From: Fennellomyces sp. T-0311
Lineage: Eukaryota; Mucoromycota; Mucoromycetes; Mucorales; Lichtheimiaceae
Reading direction: 5' to 3'
Assembly: GCA_025266875.1 (NCBI GenBank)
Contig: JALLLT010000001.1
Location: forward strand, 1,798,001-1,862,000
Length of the DNA stretch: 64,000 nucleotides
Below are positions 32,107 through 43,788 of the stretch, in pieces. The notes under the pieces were generated by a model, which made no database searches, was not told the origin of the DNA, and was given only the letters and a program-made list of their open reading frames with translations. Both the position numbers and the translations under genes were made by a program. Within the stretch, counting starts at the first letter, position 1. Each line of letters opens with the position of its first letter.

Positions 32107-32810
32107 ATGAGCACTAACGGAAACACAAAGTACACCGTCAAGAAGAGCAAGAGTAGCAAGGGGAGCATAAAGAATAAGACAACTATGCGGGTTATTAAGA
32201 AAACGTCATCGAAAAAGACCAACCAAAGTATATACTTAATGAATTGCAGATAGTTTATACAATATTAACATCAATTATCTACGTAATAGTCATGGACGCA
32301 GTGATGGAATCCTACTTTAAGGAGAAGGACATCTTGGTGAATGAAATGTCCGAGTACGGCATTGCTGGATTCGAGACAGAGCATGAGACGGAGCAGTTCG
32401 ACAACCTGTTGGCCACCACCCAGCATCGAAAGCGCGCAATCATTACGGAGACGATCCGGAGTAGGGTTTTGCGCATGTACAACCCTGCAAGGAATACATA
32501 CCGACAAGTTGCCCAACGTGTCAAGATTTCGCCTGCCACTGCCAGGCGTATTGTTCTCGACGATATCCAGAAGTATATGAAGGACCAAAGGAGAGAAATG
32601 GACTTGGAAATAGCAGCAACAACAGCAGCAAGGATAGCAGCAGCTGAATCAGAGAGATTGACGTCGCGTGGCGAAGATATGGACTGCGTCGATACAGAAG
32701 ACGAAAGCGACGACATGGGCTGCAACGATATGGAAGACGCAGCAAAGGTATTCGAGGGTTCGACATCGGAGTCGGATGAGCTTCAGGATTTGGCAAAGAT
32801 GCAATTGTAG
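32107..32810 (+). CDS. helix-turn-helix accessory protein of the Tc1/mariner-type element
   Basis: Exon 1 starts at 32107 (MSTNGNTKYTVKKSK) and is Lys/Ser-rich. An intron of about 60 nt (donor near 32230, acceptor near 32291) joins it in frame to IMDAVMESYF. The middle has an HTH like the N-terminal domain of Tc-type transposases (YRQVAQRVKISPATARRIV). A long charged helix (QRREMDLEIAATTAARIAAA) and an acidic tail follow. There is no catalytic domain. It may be a DNA-binding regulator or end-binding helper, or a transposase N-terminal domain that became a separate gene. The frame is intact, unlike what is expected for decaying sequence. Confidence 0.6.
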
Positions 32811-33094
32811 TTTACTGAAATTGTTTTGTTTACGAGTTAAACATAATTCATAGCTAATACATATGATTTATCTCACCATATTCTTTATCGCAGCAAGTAT
32901 CGTAAATTGCGATTTCCTTCACGTGTCATACTGGTACAACAGTCTATTACCCGATTAAAAGAAGTGTGTACAGTTTGTGGCACATGACCTATTGTCGAGC
33001 AATCTCTGGATAATATATAAGAGTGCTTCTGTTTCTTATGTTTTTTAACTTTCTTGTGTCTTTTAATTCTATTTTCTTATTAATTTTCAATACC

Positions 33095-34361
33095 ATGGAG
33101 CACGCTGTATACTATTATGCACTGGGTGATGGCTATTACCGTGAAACACCGATTCAAGCAATGGAAGATGTTGTTTCTGATATTGTTTCTCAATCTGAGC
33201 CCGGTAACCAGGATTCAGTTTCAAGTGACTCATACGAAACGACCAAGCAGCAAGAATTGATTTGGGGTCCCACTCTTTACCAACGTGATGACGTTTCCAA
33301 ATTTGTGAACTTGCGCACGATCAAAGGCATGAACATACATAGGGCAGCAAAGGATGCAAAAATTGGTAAATCAAGAGCCTATCAGTTTGATCTCGAACGA
33401 CGACAGAATCCAGGAGTTCTCCCGGGTGTCCGTGTGAAAGGGTATCGGTCGAAATCGGCGAAACTGACTGATGAGCAAGTCAATTATCTTGTCACTTTGG
33501 TCAGCAAGCAAAATCCCTATTTTACGATGACTGCAGTAATGGAAGATTTTAATGCGAAGTTCAAAGGTTTGTAAGGCAGTCGCTATAGCTTTCGCTGTTC
33601 TATTACTAACATTACTTGTAGATAGCTCTGTAAGCAAGACTACGGTCCAAACTTTCATCAAAACGAATCTTGCTTTCAGGCTTACGATACCACCACCGGA
33701 TCAAGAAGAGCTACTCGACAACAATGCATTCAGAAAGCTAGTGGATTATCTCGCACAAAAAGGTTTCGATTACAACAAAAATTGTGCATTCATTGACGAG
33801 TGCAGGATTTACAAGACCGGCCTTCACCCTGTGTCTCAATTGCCTAAAAGAGTTCCTGCTGGTAACACTTTTCCGTTCGATGTCTTTTGCTGCATTACGG
33901 TTCAAGGACTCCATGCAATTTCGCAGCAAGGAATGCTCTCGGATCGCAAGAAAAAGGCCCGGAATGTTCAGAAGTTGCTCACGGCACACAAGAAAACCAT
34001 CTGGACCTCAGCACATCATTTTCTTCTGTTTGTGATGAATCTGGTCAAGTTTTTCAAGGATTCCGAAGCTACCGGGATAGCAATCATCATGGAAGATACA
34101 GATATGCACCGCAGCGAATTAGTGGTCAAGGTGATCAAGGATGCTGGCTTCTACCCAGTATATATCCCCAGTAGCTTGGTATCGTTGAATCCAGCCAGAT
34201 CCATGTGGAGCAGTCTCATTCATCGCGTAAGAGTAAACGCTATATCGGAAGACGACGATTTGGCGAATCGGATTACTGAGGCATCCAGGACCATCACTAA
34301 AAGAGAATGTGAAGAATGGATATCACAATCAAGCTCTTTGCTCAAGATCTACGACGCATAG
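33095..34361 (+). CDS. Tc1/mariner-type transposase paralogue lacking catalytic residues
   Basis: Start taken at 33095 (MEHAVYYYAL); an earlier in-frame Met exists at 33023. Two exons are joined across an intron near 33568-33622 at the same place in the protein as in the gene at 27027-28429. The HTH part (RTIKGMNIHRAAKDAKIGKS) is well formed. The catalytic region aligns without gaps to the other copy. The first Asp is kept (FIDECRIY), the second is replaced by Glu (IIMEDTDMH) and the Glu, 34 residues later, by Arg (LNPARSMW). Despite this the frame of about 400 codons is open. It is therefore probably unable to cut DNA but may bind the ends or pair with the active enzyme, as a helper or repressor. 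It reads toward the right terminal repeat, mirroring the active gene. Confidence 0.75.
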
Positions 34362-34417
34362 ATCTAAAATTTCAGTTTCTACAGTAGTGTAGTATTTTAA
34401 TAAAAGTGGTAACTATG

Positions 34418-34839
34418 CACCAAGCAGTTCCAGTAATGGTTGTTGGCGATGTCTCGCTTTGTGTGAATAAATTGCATTATGACTGTTGCTGATGTGTAAT
34501 GTTATAAAGCTGATGCCCAATCTGCTGGATCAGAATTCCAAAAAGCCAATTGATGATCTCCAACAAGCAGATGATGATTTCCAAGAAGTTGATTGACGAC
34601 TTCCAAGAAGCAGATGACGATTTCCATAGTGGTGGATTTTTTTTTCTAAAAAGCGGCGTCGTACATTTCCCTAAAACAGAGCACACTTATTCACCAACAC
34701 CCAGAGTATGTCCATATAGATCCGTAGCCTTTCCATTGTACGACAGCAGAGGTTTCTAATCCCCCACAATTATTCCATATATCTATTTTTATCTTCCATA
34801 ATCCCCCCAAATCTGTCCAAAGTCAAACGAGAAATACAG
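34418..34839 (-). repeat. right terminal inverted repeat of the Tc1/mariner-type element
   Basis: Mirror of 26488-26909. The coordinates sum to 61327 throughout the arm, so there are no indels over most of its length. It is followed by TA. Confidence 0.88.
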
Positions 34840-34841
34840 TA

Positions 34842-35604
34842 TTGCTTTTTAGGAAATGCTACAAGAACTGTGAATTGTAAGACATTTATTGATGTATTAT
34901 TATTAACAGCCAGCATATACTAATTTATCTTTGATAAGTGCAGCAAAGGTAAACGTCTGTGTGTATACTATATAAGTTCACATATGAAAATCCGACAAGT
35001 TAAAGCAAGCTAAATAGCATCGCTCCCACCTGGATTCTTTAAGATTCAAATTAACATTACAAAAGTCAGAGCCCCACTGTTGGTGCTCCCAGTTTGACCC
35101 AAATGGTCTATCTAGTAAAACTTGTATTTACATAGTACGTAAGATACATACGTATTTGTGAAAAATAGTATATTATTAACGGATCTCTCTCTCACGCGAT
35201 AGCTGGCGTGCGTAATAAGTGAGCTTCATTTCATCCATATAGTGTAATTTATCAAGCACCACTCGTCCATACAGTATCGCTCCATGTTATAAGTACACCA
35301 AGTTAACGACAGGCGAGCTATCAGTCTGATAGTGTGTGAGCCGTAGATTATTTATCGAACAAGTTGCCTTCATTGAGTATCCGCATGTAATTTTTTCGAA
35401 TTATCGTCGTAAAATCTGCTGGTCTCATGCCAAACGTCCCGTCCACGCGCCCAGCAGGTTTGTATCATATGTAGAGGACGAGCAGTTCCGATAATCCGAA
35501 GCACCGTCAGGGCACTCACATGACGACGATATATTATTGGCTGAATCAGGTAAAAGCGGGCAACTTGCGGTTTCCTATTTTTACTACTTTCTCTTCTCTT
35601 TCTA
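34842..35604. other. intergenic region
   Basis: About 760 bp between the mobile element and the first host gene. It has no repeats shared with the element and no open frame with family resemblance. The promoter of the TMEM170-like gene is expected at its right end. Confidence 0.45.
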
Positions 35605-36266
35605 ATGTCGACGTCGCATTTTCGATTACCATACGGTTACAGCGGTGCACCTCCATGGCCATCATTATATTGGCCATTTGGTCCGGATTTCGAACCAATG
35701 AATCTAATTGCTGATGTTCCTCATTCCCTTTACTATCTCAATGGTAAAGGAAAAAAAAAAGACAAGAGCCCATTGTTGTCACCGAATGGCAGGCCAACTC
35801 ACCATTTCATTCAATAGATATTTGGCGGTACACGATGGTGTGGTCTGTTTTATTTGCTCTTGTTGTCTACTTGCCTGCAGGTAAGAAAGTTGTTTCTATT
35901 TGATGAAAAAAGTTAAAGCCAACAAAAATTTATGCATGAAGGAATTTGGGCATTCCTCATGTTTGCGAAAGCACGGACGCTGCGATGGTACACGCTCATG
36001 ATGATCCCGGTCATATTTGTTGTGGCAGGATCACTGGCATCTTTTGTCATTGGAAGCATTATTGGTTTGTTCGACCTGTATATTTTTTTTCCTGCCGTGT
36101 TTTGTCTGATACATTTCTTTTTTTTTTTATTTTAGGCGTCGCGTTGGCATTTGTGTATAACGCTGGGTTCTTTGTCATGTCAACGTGGATTCCATTCCTA
36201 TGGGCACTGATTCAGATCCTCGTTGTCATGGTTGGCAGTTACTCGACCATCACCACCATCCTGTGA
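35605..36266 (+). CDS. TMEM170-like integral membrane protein
   Basis: Four exons: 35605-35743, 35818-35880, 35942-36064 and 36136-36266, all joined in phase 1, giving 151 residues. The first 45 residues are cytosolic-looking (Pro/Tyr-rich). Three or four membrane segments follow: TMVWSVLFALVVYLPAGIW, the stretch ending FVVAGSLASFVIGSIIG, and FLWALIQILVVMVGSY. The glycine-rich GSIIG-x(7)-YNAGFFVMS block is what I match to the TMEM170 family. Human TMEM170A is known to help shape ER sheets and the nuclear envelope; a similar endomembrane role here is inference. The length is normal for the family. Confidence 0.65.
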
Positions 36267-36491
36267 TGAGCTGGGCTCATACCTTTTCCACATATACCCC
36301 TTTTGCATTCGAATGTTTACAAAAAAACATTTTTCCATTTTCATCATCATCTCTTTACGTTACACGGTTTACTGAGAATCTCATAATCAAATTGACGTGC
36401 TTGCAGTGCTGAAAGACATGCTCCAGGCGAGATCTCGTCCAGTGTAAACCTTTTTTAATCCCTTTCGTTAGTTTCATCCCTTCTTACCCCT

Positions 36492-37375
36492 TTACTCATC
36501 AACATACCCTAGCTTTTCACTGTAGAACCGAAATGCTCCTTTGTTCGCTATACTCTTATTTAATAATTCAACTCTAATGACTAAACTATTTTCATATTTA
36601 CCTTTAAATACGGTTAGCATGATTTTATCCATTTGCCAATAACTGCCAATCTGTTCAAGCAATCCCATGAGAAATTCGCCGATTCCTCGTCCACGTGCGC
36701 TTGGGATAATCTGTAGCTCATAACTATATACGTGAAATGAGTCATTCATATGCGTATGTATTTTTTGTCCAACGTTACCAATATGCGACCTGCACAATGA
36801 TATCATCATCCATTGTCTCTTCATGCGTCATTTGAAACGATAAGAAGCCTTTCAAGTCATTTGGATCAGACTCGGATCGTGCAATCAGGTACCGTGTTTC
36901 TGGCGTACGCATCTCCTTTTGCTTTTGTTCGTCGTCCCATCCGTCGTTGGATTTGACATACCTTGTCATACTATGAGAACAGCAAGGAATACGTATCAAA
37001 GGAAACCTTACATGTCATATAAATTAGATTTCACTAGTTCAAACGTCCATTTTTGCAAGTGTTCAGGTAAATCGTCAATGGTATAATAGTCAACAATAAC
37101 TTGATCACTGGCGATCAGTCAACAAAACGCACGATCGCTTTGTAACAAAAGGGACAAACCTTGGAAACGTGATGGGTCTTTCTAGGAATGGAATGAGATT
37201 GGTAACCTAATGTCTTTTGTGTTAAGGAAAAAGGACTTGATTCGTGCATTCTCAAGCATGTTACTTTGTTGGCCTTTGCAACGTTATCGTCCTTTTCGCT
37301 ATACGCGGGCATAACTCTGGATAAAATAAATCGGACCTCGCTTTGAATGGTTTTAAGACACATTTTTTTTTCCAT
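36492..37375 (-). CDS. NAA40: N-alpha-acetyltransferase 40 / NatD-type (GNAT)
   Basis: About five exons on the minus strand. The start at 37375 (MEKKMCLKT) is tentative, since the N-terminal exon is less conserved. Downstream exons read VIVDYYTIDDLPEHLQKWTF, then IMTRYVKSNDGW and RTPETRYLIARS, and then the core. The GNAT acetyl-CoA site is ARGRGIGEFLM (R/Q-x2-G-x-G/A pattern). The Naa40 signature YELQIIPSARGRG and MLTVFKANKGAFRFYSEKLG with its aromatic Tyr are intact. The family acetylates the N-terminal Ser of histones H4 and H2A. The protein ends soon after the last strand (GYVDE), as expected for a short form. It is convergent with the TMEM170-like gene, 225 bp between stop codons. Confidence 0.8.
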
Positions 37376-37478
37376 GGCACATCAAACTCAAATTGTTGCC
37401 ATAGTAGCGGATTCGATAGCAACCACAGTTGACAGGGGTAACTTAAATTGTTTACGTGTGTGTATATGTAAAGTAACT

Positions 37479-40400
37479 TTATTGAACATCTACAATGCCC
37501 ATCTCATTCATAACCCTTTTATATATCTTTTTATGAGTCTTGGTCAACGGTGTGTAACCATTCGAAGAATGTTTGATGCCTCGTAACCGGTTGGAAAGCC
37601 ACATTGCAAAGTATGGGAAAAAGTACTTTTCACATGTATAGCAGACGATCAGGTTAACACCTGCAAGAACCAGTATAAACATTCGGAAACTGAACGGGAT
37701 GGTTTCCAGTTCAAGGATGTTCGAAAGCCATTCAGCCGGGAAAAGCACGCACCATATCGTCAAGGTAACCAATGTAACCAAAGTAAACACGAGTCGGCCT
37801 ATATTTTTTAGGTTAGCAAAACTTGAAGGTACACAACGTTCTTTTCCATGATGAAAAATTACCATTGGTCCAGAGTGGCTTTCGGTAAGGAGGACCAACA
37901 CTGAACACCACGGCAATCAAGATATACTGGAAACTCGAAAGCAGGAACAAGACGGTATTTTCGTACGATTGGATATTTTCGCCATCGGGATTGAATACCG
38001 GGGCAACGTACCAGACCTGCTGACGGGTTACCCAATAGGCAATGATTTGGAAGGTTGAACATATCAAAATTTGCCCAAGCAGCGACGTCAAGACTTTTTT
38101 AGAAACGAGGCTGGCGGTCGGACGTTTGCGATCAAGATGTGGCCATGGTCCAGTGTATCCCACTAATCGACGATTGTCATCAGATATCGGGTAACTAGAC
38201 AAAAAGTTCCGGTACTTACTGTAAACGGCAATAGGCAGAATCAGGAACAAGTCTATATACAAAAACTGGAAATCGCCAAGGTTGCTGCCGAATGCATACA
38301 ACAGGGTCACGGAAGTGAACTGGATGATACTGTAAAGCGCCATGTATTTGAAACAGCTGAAACTGGTCACCAGAGCGGCCCGGCCCTCCCTATCATATCT
38401 TGTTAGAACCAGTGAGGACAATCATCGCGAGAAACTTTTTTACTTTATGACATCGATCACGCAGGCAATATCCATGGTGTTGCTGGTGAATGGAGCAGCC
38501 ACGGATGCCTCGGCTTCCGACAACGAGATACCAATATCGCCTGCTTTCAAAGCACCGCAATCGTTGGCACCATCGCCGCAGAATCCAACACAGTATCCGA
38601 TGTTCTGCAATTCAAACACTAGCTCTTGCTTTTCATCCGGAGACATGCGTGCATAGATTGCGCCCTTGACAAGCATTCGGTGCAATAGTTCGGTAGGTGC
38701 ATTGTCGACCATCCAACGGAACGCTTCACCTGTTACTGCAAGATAATACGGTCGTCCAAGAGCATCTGAATGGCGTGGCTATTACGAATCGTTTTTTAGC
38801 TTGTGCGTTATTGTAGCCAAAAGAAAACTTACTGCTAAAGAATCATTATCGAGGTATTGGCCTTCGGATAACACACTCTCCCAAGATATCTGTGAGTTTG
38901 GATCCGTGGAAGAACCGCTCAGGAACTTTGGTATATAGATTTCGGCAGCTTCATCAACGAGACTGCATTCTCGAGACACACTGATTGCAGTCAAGGCATT
39001 GTCACCTTGAATATATCTAGATTAGTACAACGGTATGGACTTGTGAAAAAAAAAAGAGCGTTACCAGTGCACATGATCTGTCGGATATTCGCATTGCGCA
39101 AGGTTTTCAGGGATGGTATGGTGCGAGGTTTGAGTTTGTTTTCGAAAATGATAAAGCCGAGGAACGTGAGGTTGGATTCGACTTCGTTCCTGAATTCAAT
39201 GTATTAATTACTTTGGTGCAAGCTGAAGAAGATTGAACAACTACCTCTTGAGCTTGTGAAGCTTATGCCACTTGACTCCAGCCAATGGACGCGATGCGCA
39301 AGCAATCACACGATATCCACGGTGGGTGTAATAATACAAGACCTTTTGATAATCGACGGGCACTATATCCAACCACAATGAGTCAATCATATAATAAACA
39401 AGCAATCGGCATAAAAACATACGAGATTCTGGGGTGCAGATATCCACCATGACTTCGGGAGCGCCTTTGACGAAGACTTCCATCACTGGATCAGCCAATC
39501 GTCGAGCAATGACGCTCATACGACGCAAAGCCGAAACAAATTCAAATGAATGAATGATACCAAACTCGACTGGCGCAGATTCATCACTGTGTCCCAGATG
39601 CAGCGGCAATTCCTGACGACCACCGGGAGGTCTAACGACCGTTGGCATGATTCCGACTTTGGCACTCTTCTTGGCCTGCAATGCCGCCAATTCACTCCGC
39701 GTCTTGAGGCCCGTCGAAGATGCGCCCCCACTTTCTTCCAACTCCCAACGGGTATGTTCAAACATCTTTAAATCCAGCGGGTCACCGATCAATTCGCCGT
39801 TCACAATCTTGAGAGAGTGACATGTGGTCATGGCCTGCAAAATCTTGCCCTTGGTACACGATGCATCGTCGTCGACCCTTGGATCCACGCCTTCCATGGA
39901 TGCTGTTTCTTCCCCAAAGTATTTCTGATCGTGTTGCGCAGACACGGGCCGGAAACCATAAATGTCCAATCCATCTTCGGTCAAGGTGCCCGTCTTGTCG
40001 AAACACATGCAGTCGACTTTGCCGCCAATGTTGACTTTGGGTGGCGAAATGCAGAAGATGCCGAGCTTTTTCAACCGGCCAATGGCAAAGCTCGTGCCGA
40101 TCGACATTGTGGCCGGTAATGCCGGTGGTACCACAACGGTGATCAGGTCCAATGCACGCAGAATCATGGTTTCGGTATCGATACCCAATCGGATAAAGTT
40201 GATGGTCGATAACAGGAACCCACAAATAGCTAAATACATCCATTGAGTTGGTTGCGATGGTTGCAAAAAACGGGGAGGAATAAGACGTACCAATGATAGA
40301 CAAGATGCCAATGAAACGGAACGAGTCGCGATAGAATTGAAAGTTGCTTGGCTTGGGAAACAACATGCTTCTGACCAACGAACCTTTGGCAGAATTGAAG

Positions 40401-42194
40401 CCTGTGCGAACGACCAATGCCACAGCTGGCGAAGTATTGTTACCATTGCCGCCACGAACGCGAACGACCTTGGTTCCCATAAACAGGAAATGCTTTGCAA
40501 TCTCAGCAGGGATGGTGGGGCCGGATAGATCCATTTTGCGCATCATGGCATCGGTGACGGGAACTTTTGATACTGGCACGGATTCTCCCGTAAGCATGGA
40601 TTCGTTCAGGATACAGTCACCCGAGATAAGCATTGCGTCGCAGGGCACGGTGTGTAGATCTGCCAGATCAATCAGGTCACCAGGCACGAGTTCCGTTGAG
40701 CTGATTGCGCGCCCTTTTCGTTCTTTCATTAGCAATCCACGTACAGAAAAATTCATGGTAACTCACATGACCCGTTTCGAAAGGTCCGGACACTGCACTC
40801 GAATCTTGACATGTCCCTCATCCGTTTCATTGTCTTGCGCACAGCATCAGCAATTTCGATCTAGCCGCTGAAAGAGAGCAAGCACTCACCTGTTTGGTTT
40901 CGATCAGAGTAGTGATGATGCTTATGGCACTGATGAGGAAGATGCAGAACGCATAGTAGTAGTAATCATCCAGACCCCAGAGAATGATGCTGCCGATTTG
41001 GAAGACATAAAAAGGGTTTAGCACCTTTTTATAGAAGGTGAGTGTGACAAATACGTTGGTTCATTCAATTTATGTCAATCTGTGTACCTCGTCGCGCAGC
41101 AATGCACCCGTACGTTTCTCACGGATATTGATCAGATTGGGTCCGAACGCACAGAGCCTTTGGTGGTACTTTTCGGAGGTGAGCCCGGATTTGGCGCTCT
41201 TAATGGATGTCCACTGGGTGTCTTTCCAGAACCTGTTGCCGCAGCATGAGCTAACCACAGACGCACAGTGATGCTGCAGCACTTACCCGACAATCAAGAA
41301 TCGATGCAGCAATGGATGGAACGCCAATCGACAGTAACGGTACTCGACGAGAATCAAATGCGCCAGCTTCTCTTCCATGTTCAACAGCCTTCGCGCCTCC
41401 TCCGGGCTGCACCCTTCTGCACGGATGACCTCCCTCATCTGATCGACAGAAAATACCGACCCAATGGTGGCCCCGTAAAACTCGTGCTGTGGTCTCAAAA
41501 TATCCAGTTCACCATATTGGTTCTACATAGAGCGTCATGTTAGCACAGCGCTTGTACGAAGCTTGCCATCCAACCCACTTACGATAAACACCAGCCATTG
41601 AGCATCTTCCAAATTGGCCTTGTCACCCACCCATTGGACCCACCAACGCGGCATCCAACGGCACACCAGCCAAACCAAACCGAGCGAAAAGAAACAAGCG
41701 AATCGGTAGAGGGTGTAACCGACGGGATGATAGCGATAGCCTTCGATTGCGATCTCCACGTCTTCTTCGAGCAACAACACTTGTCGTTGAGGATCTTTTT
41801 CCATGCCACCGATGCGAAGGACATCGTCCCCATGACGGATCGTCAATAAGGTAGCTTGATCATCATCGTCGTTATCAGCGACAGTGCTATCGTTATCAGT
41901 GTCTTCGTCCTCCGATTCGTCTTGTTCGTCCTCTTCGCTGCTTGATTCTTCTTGTTCATTCTTTCGTCGTCGGCGGTATAGACCGGACGATTGCAAATCG
42001 CCCAGCATGGTTTGCTTGTTGGAGTAAATGGGCGTAATGTTGACGGGTCCCCCTATCGGAGGCGTGTGCATAAGCGGCGCAGCAGAATCTCGTCGACGTC
42101 GAGACGACGCATCAGGAGAGGCTGGCACGCTGTTGCTGTCCAAGGGGGAGGCTCCATATCCTGCGAGTGTCCGAGTCGAGGGATGTGTCGACAT
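37479..42194 (-). CDS. YPK9: P5B-type cation/polyamine-transporting ATPase (Ypk9/ATP13A2-like)
   Basis: Multi-exon gene starting at 42194. The N-terminus is Ser/acidic-rich and contains the P5 N-terminal domain with a re-entrant hydrophobic part ([19 protein letters not shown]). Motifs in order: TGES loop [14 protein letters not shown] (40600), M4 motif PPALPAT (40120) typical of P5B rather than P5A, phosphorylation site [14 protein letters not shown] (39990), nucleotide site KGAPEVM (39450), hinge [20 protein letters not shown] (38560), and the C-terminal membrane helices ending at 37479. Fungal Ypk9 and human ATP13A2 act in the vacuole/lysosome membrane and export polyamines or protect against metals. 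All catalytic motifs are intact. It is the longest multi-exon host gene in the window and is head-to-tail with syntaxin 18. Confidence 0.9.
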
Positions 42195-42678
42195 TCGCGT
42201 GATCGGCAGCTAAAAGGCATACACACGCTCAAGAAACGGAAAGGAAAAATAAAAAAAGAAAAAGATCTGAAAGTAGATAATTATATCGAAACTCAGTAAC
42301 CGACGATGTTGTGTTTTTTTTGTGTGTGTGTGTGTACTTGTGTTACACGTCAATTAGCGCAGTGCTCTTTCATGATCTAGTGCTGATCAAAACATATCCA
42401 TTCATGTTACTCTCTCTCTCTTTTTTTGCTTCCACATCCTTCTTAGAAGCACGACCCTTTTTGGGACGCAAGAGCATGCTGAACACACATGGATAAATTA
42501 TGACGTCGGCTTGCATATTGCTCTGCTATTCCTAGCGTTTTGCTTGTTTCATTGGGGGTCATGGCAACGGATCAAATCACCAGGGGAGATAGACGCTACG
42601 TAGAAACCATAACAACTGAAACCGTGGAATTTTGAAAGTTTTAATTATAGAAACAATGGGGGTTGGGCGGGTTCGCTT
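42195..42678. other. intergenic region with GT and CT microsatellites
   Basis: About 480 bp between the ATPase start and the syntaxin stop. It contains a (GT)n tract near 42321-42336 and a CT/T-rich tract near 42411-42430. No gene seen. Confidence 0.5.
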
Positions 42679-43650
42679 TCATGCGTACCAATCTAGGAAC
42701 AACAACACAAAACTTGCCATAAGCAAGAAAAACAAAGTGAAATGGCGTGTGCCCCGATTCCGTTCGCGCGTTTTGATGAGTTGAAGATTGCCCTGTTCAA
42801 TGCGTTCGGTGGAGGCAATCGAATCCGCGTACAATCGATCCGTCTGGGCAGTTTGTGCGGCCAAGTGGCTCGTCAGCTGGGTTTGCAAGGTGGATATCTC
42901 CAGCAAGGCCTTTTCAGCATTCCGGACTTGGTTGAGGGTATTATTCAGCTCTTCGATCATGGTTGAGTTCTCCTTCTCCAGCATTTGGATTTGTTCTGGT
43001 GACAGATCGTCGGTCTGAAAGTCGTCGTCTTGTTCGAATTTCACAGTAGGCATCAGCACGTCCTGTTCCACGGTCCGTGCCCTATGCAGCTGATTTTCGC
43101 TCTTTTCGAGTTCCCGGGTCAGTCGGATCTCCTGCTGATTCTTCTGCAGTTCTGAGACCTCGGCCAGCCGCTTGTTCAGTAACCACGTAATACTGCTCCG
43201 GTGCAAGGCCAGCGTGTCCTCCGCCGAATGCGCAATGAAGCTGTGAAAGATCTGGGCGAAACCCTTGGGTTGTTGTTCCTTGCGGATTTGTTCGGCATGC
43301 TCCAGTTCCTTGATACGGTCCATGCAGCGTCGTATAATCACCTTGGCCTGGAAATCAATCTCGTCGCGTTCATTGTCGGTCAGCGATTCCATGTCGCTTG
43401 GGAACAGGGCGAACAGGGAGGATGCTGAGTCGTTGGATGACTTTTTGGGGGGAGTGAAACGGGGTCGTGATTCGGAGGTGCTGAGGTAGGCGCGACGAAT
43501 GGTCAAGAGGAATCGGTTCAAGCTGACAATGTGCTCGTTGATGCGGTAAGCTTCCTTTGTAAACACGTCATAGCGCTTGTCACGCCGCTGCTTCTTTGGG
43601 GGCGCTTGACGATGGACAATGTCAAGGAATTCGGTGGTGTGGTCTGGCAT
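42679..43650 (-). CDS. UFE1: syntaxin 18 / Ufe1-type Qa-SNARE
   Basis: Single exon of 323 residues. The N-terminus (MPDHTTEFLDIVHRQ) and the pattern of an N-terminal helical bundle match the syntaxin 18 family; the long insert between residues 55 and 85 is Ser/Lys-rich. The SNARE helix is about residues 225-295, with the zero-layer Gln in TAQTDRLYADSIASTE. A C-terminal tail anchor follows (FTLFFLLMASFVLLFLDWYA), with only a few residues after it. Ufe1/syntaxin 18 works on the ER membrane in fusion of COPI vesicles coming from the Golgi, with Sec20 and Use1. It shares a 138-bp divergent promoter region with the CAP-Gly gene. Confidence 0.85.
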   Translation of the reverse strand: MPDHTTEFLDIVHRQAPPKKQRRDKRYDVFTKEAYRINEHIVSLNRFLLTIRRAYLSTSESRPRFTPPKKSSNDSASSLFALFPSDMESLTDNERDEIDFQAKVIIRRCMDRIKELEHAEQIRKEQQPKGFAQIFHSFIAHSAEDTLALHRSSITWLLNKRLAEVSELQKNQQEIRLTRELEKSENQLHRARTVEQDVLMPTVKFEQDDDFQTDDLSPEQIQMLEKENSTMIEELNNTLNQVRNAEKALLEISTLQTQLTSHLAAQTAQTDRLYADSIASTERIEQGNLQLIKTRERNRGTRHFTLFFLLMASFVLLFLDWYA

Positions 43651-43788
43651 ATAACCAAAAACAGCTGGCAGGCCGTGGCCGGTGCTTTAAAAAAAATTGG
43701 GAATATATTTTTAAGCTCGCGTCTCAGATTTTTCACTTTTCCCTTTGTTTCAACACTTTTTAAACTCTTCAAGCCCAACAACCTATTC
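43651..43788. promoter_or_regulatory. divergent promoter between syntaxin 18 and CAP-Gly genes
   Basis: Only 138 bp separate the two start codons, so both genes must draw on one short region. It holds T-rich and CTTTT tracts near the CAP-Gly start. An upstream in-frame Met at 43531 for the plus gene would overlap the syntaxin coding sequence and is less likely. Confidence 0.55.

Larger units (their letters stand above)
26488..34839 (+). mobile_element. large Tc1/mariner-type transposon (8352 bp) with three genes
   Basis: The ends are CTGTATTTCTCGTTTGAC and its reverse complement, flanked by TA on both sides (26486-26487, 34840-34841). The terminal inverted repeats are about 422 bp. Inside are a minus-strand DD34E transposase, a 1.37-kb-armed palindrome of about 133-bp repeats, a plus-strand HTH gene, and a plus-strand degenerate transposase paralogue. 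Typical Tc1/mariner elements are 1-3 kb with one gene, so this is several times the usual size. Confidence 0.88.
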
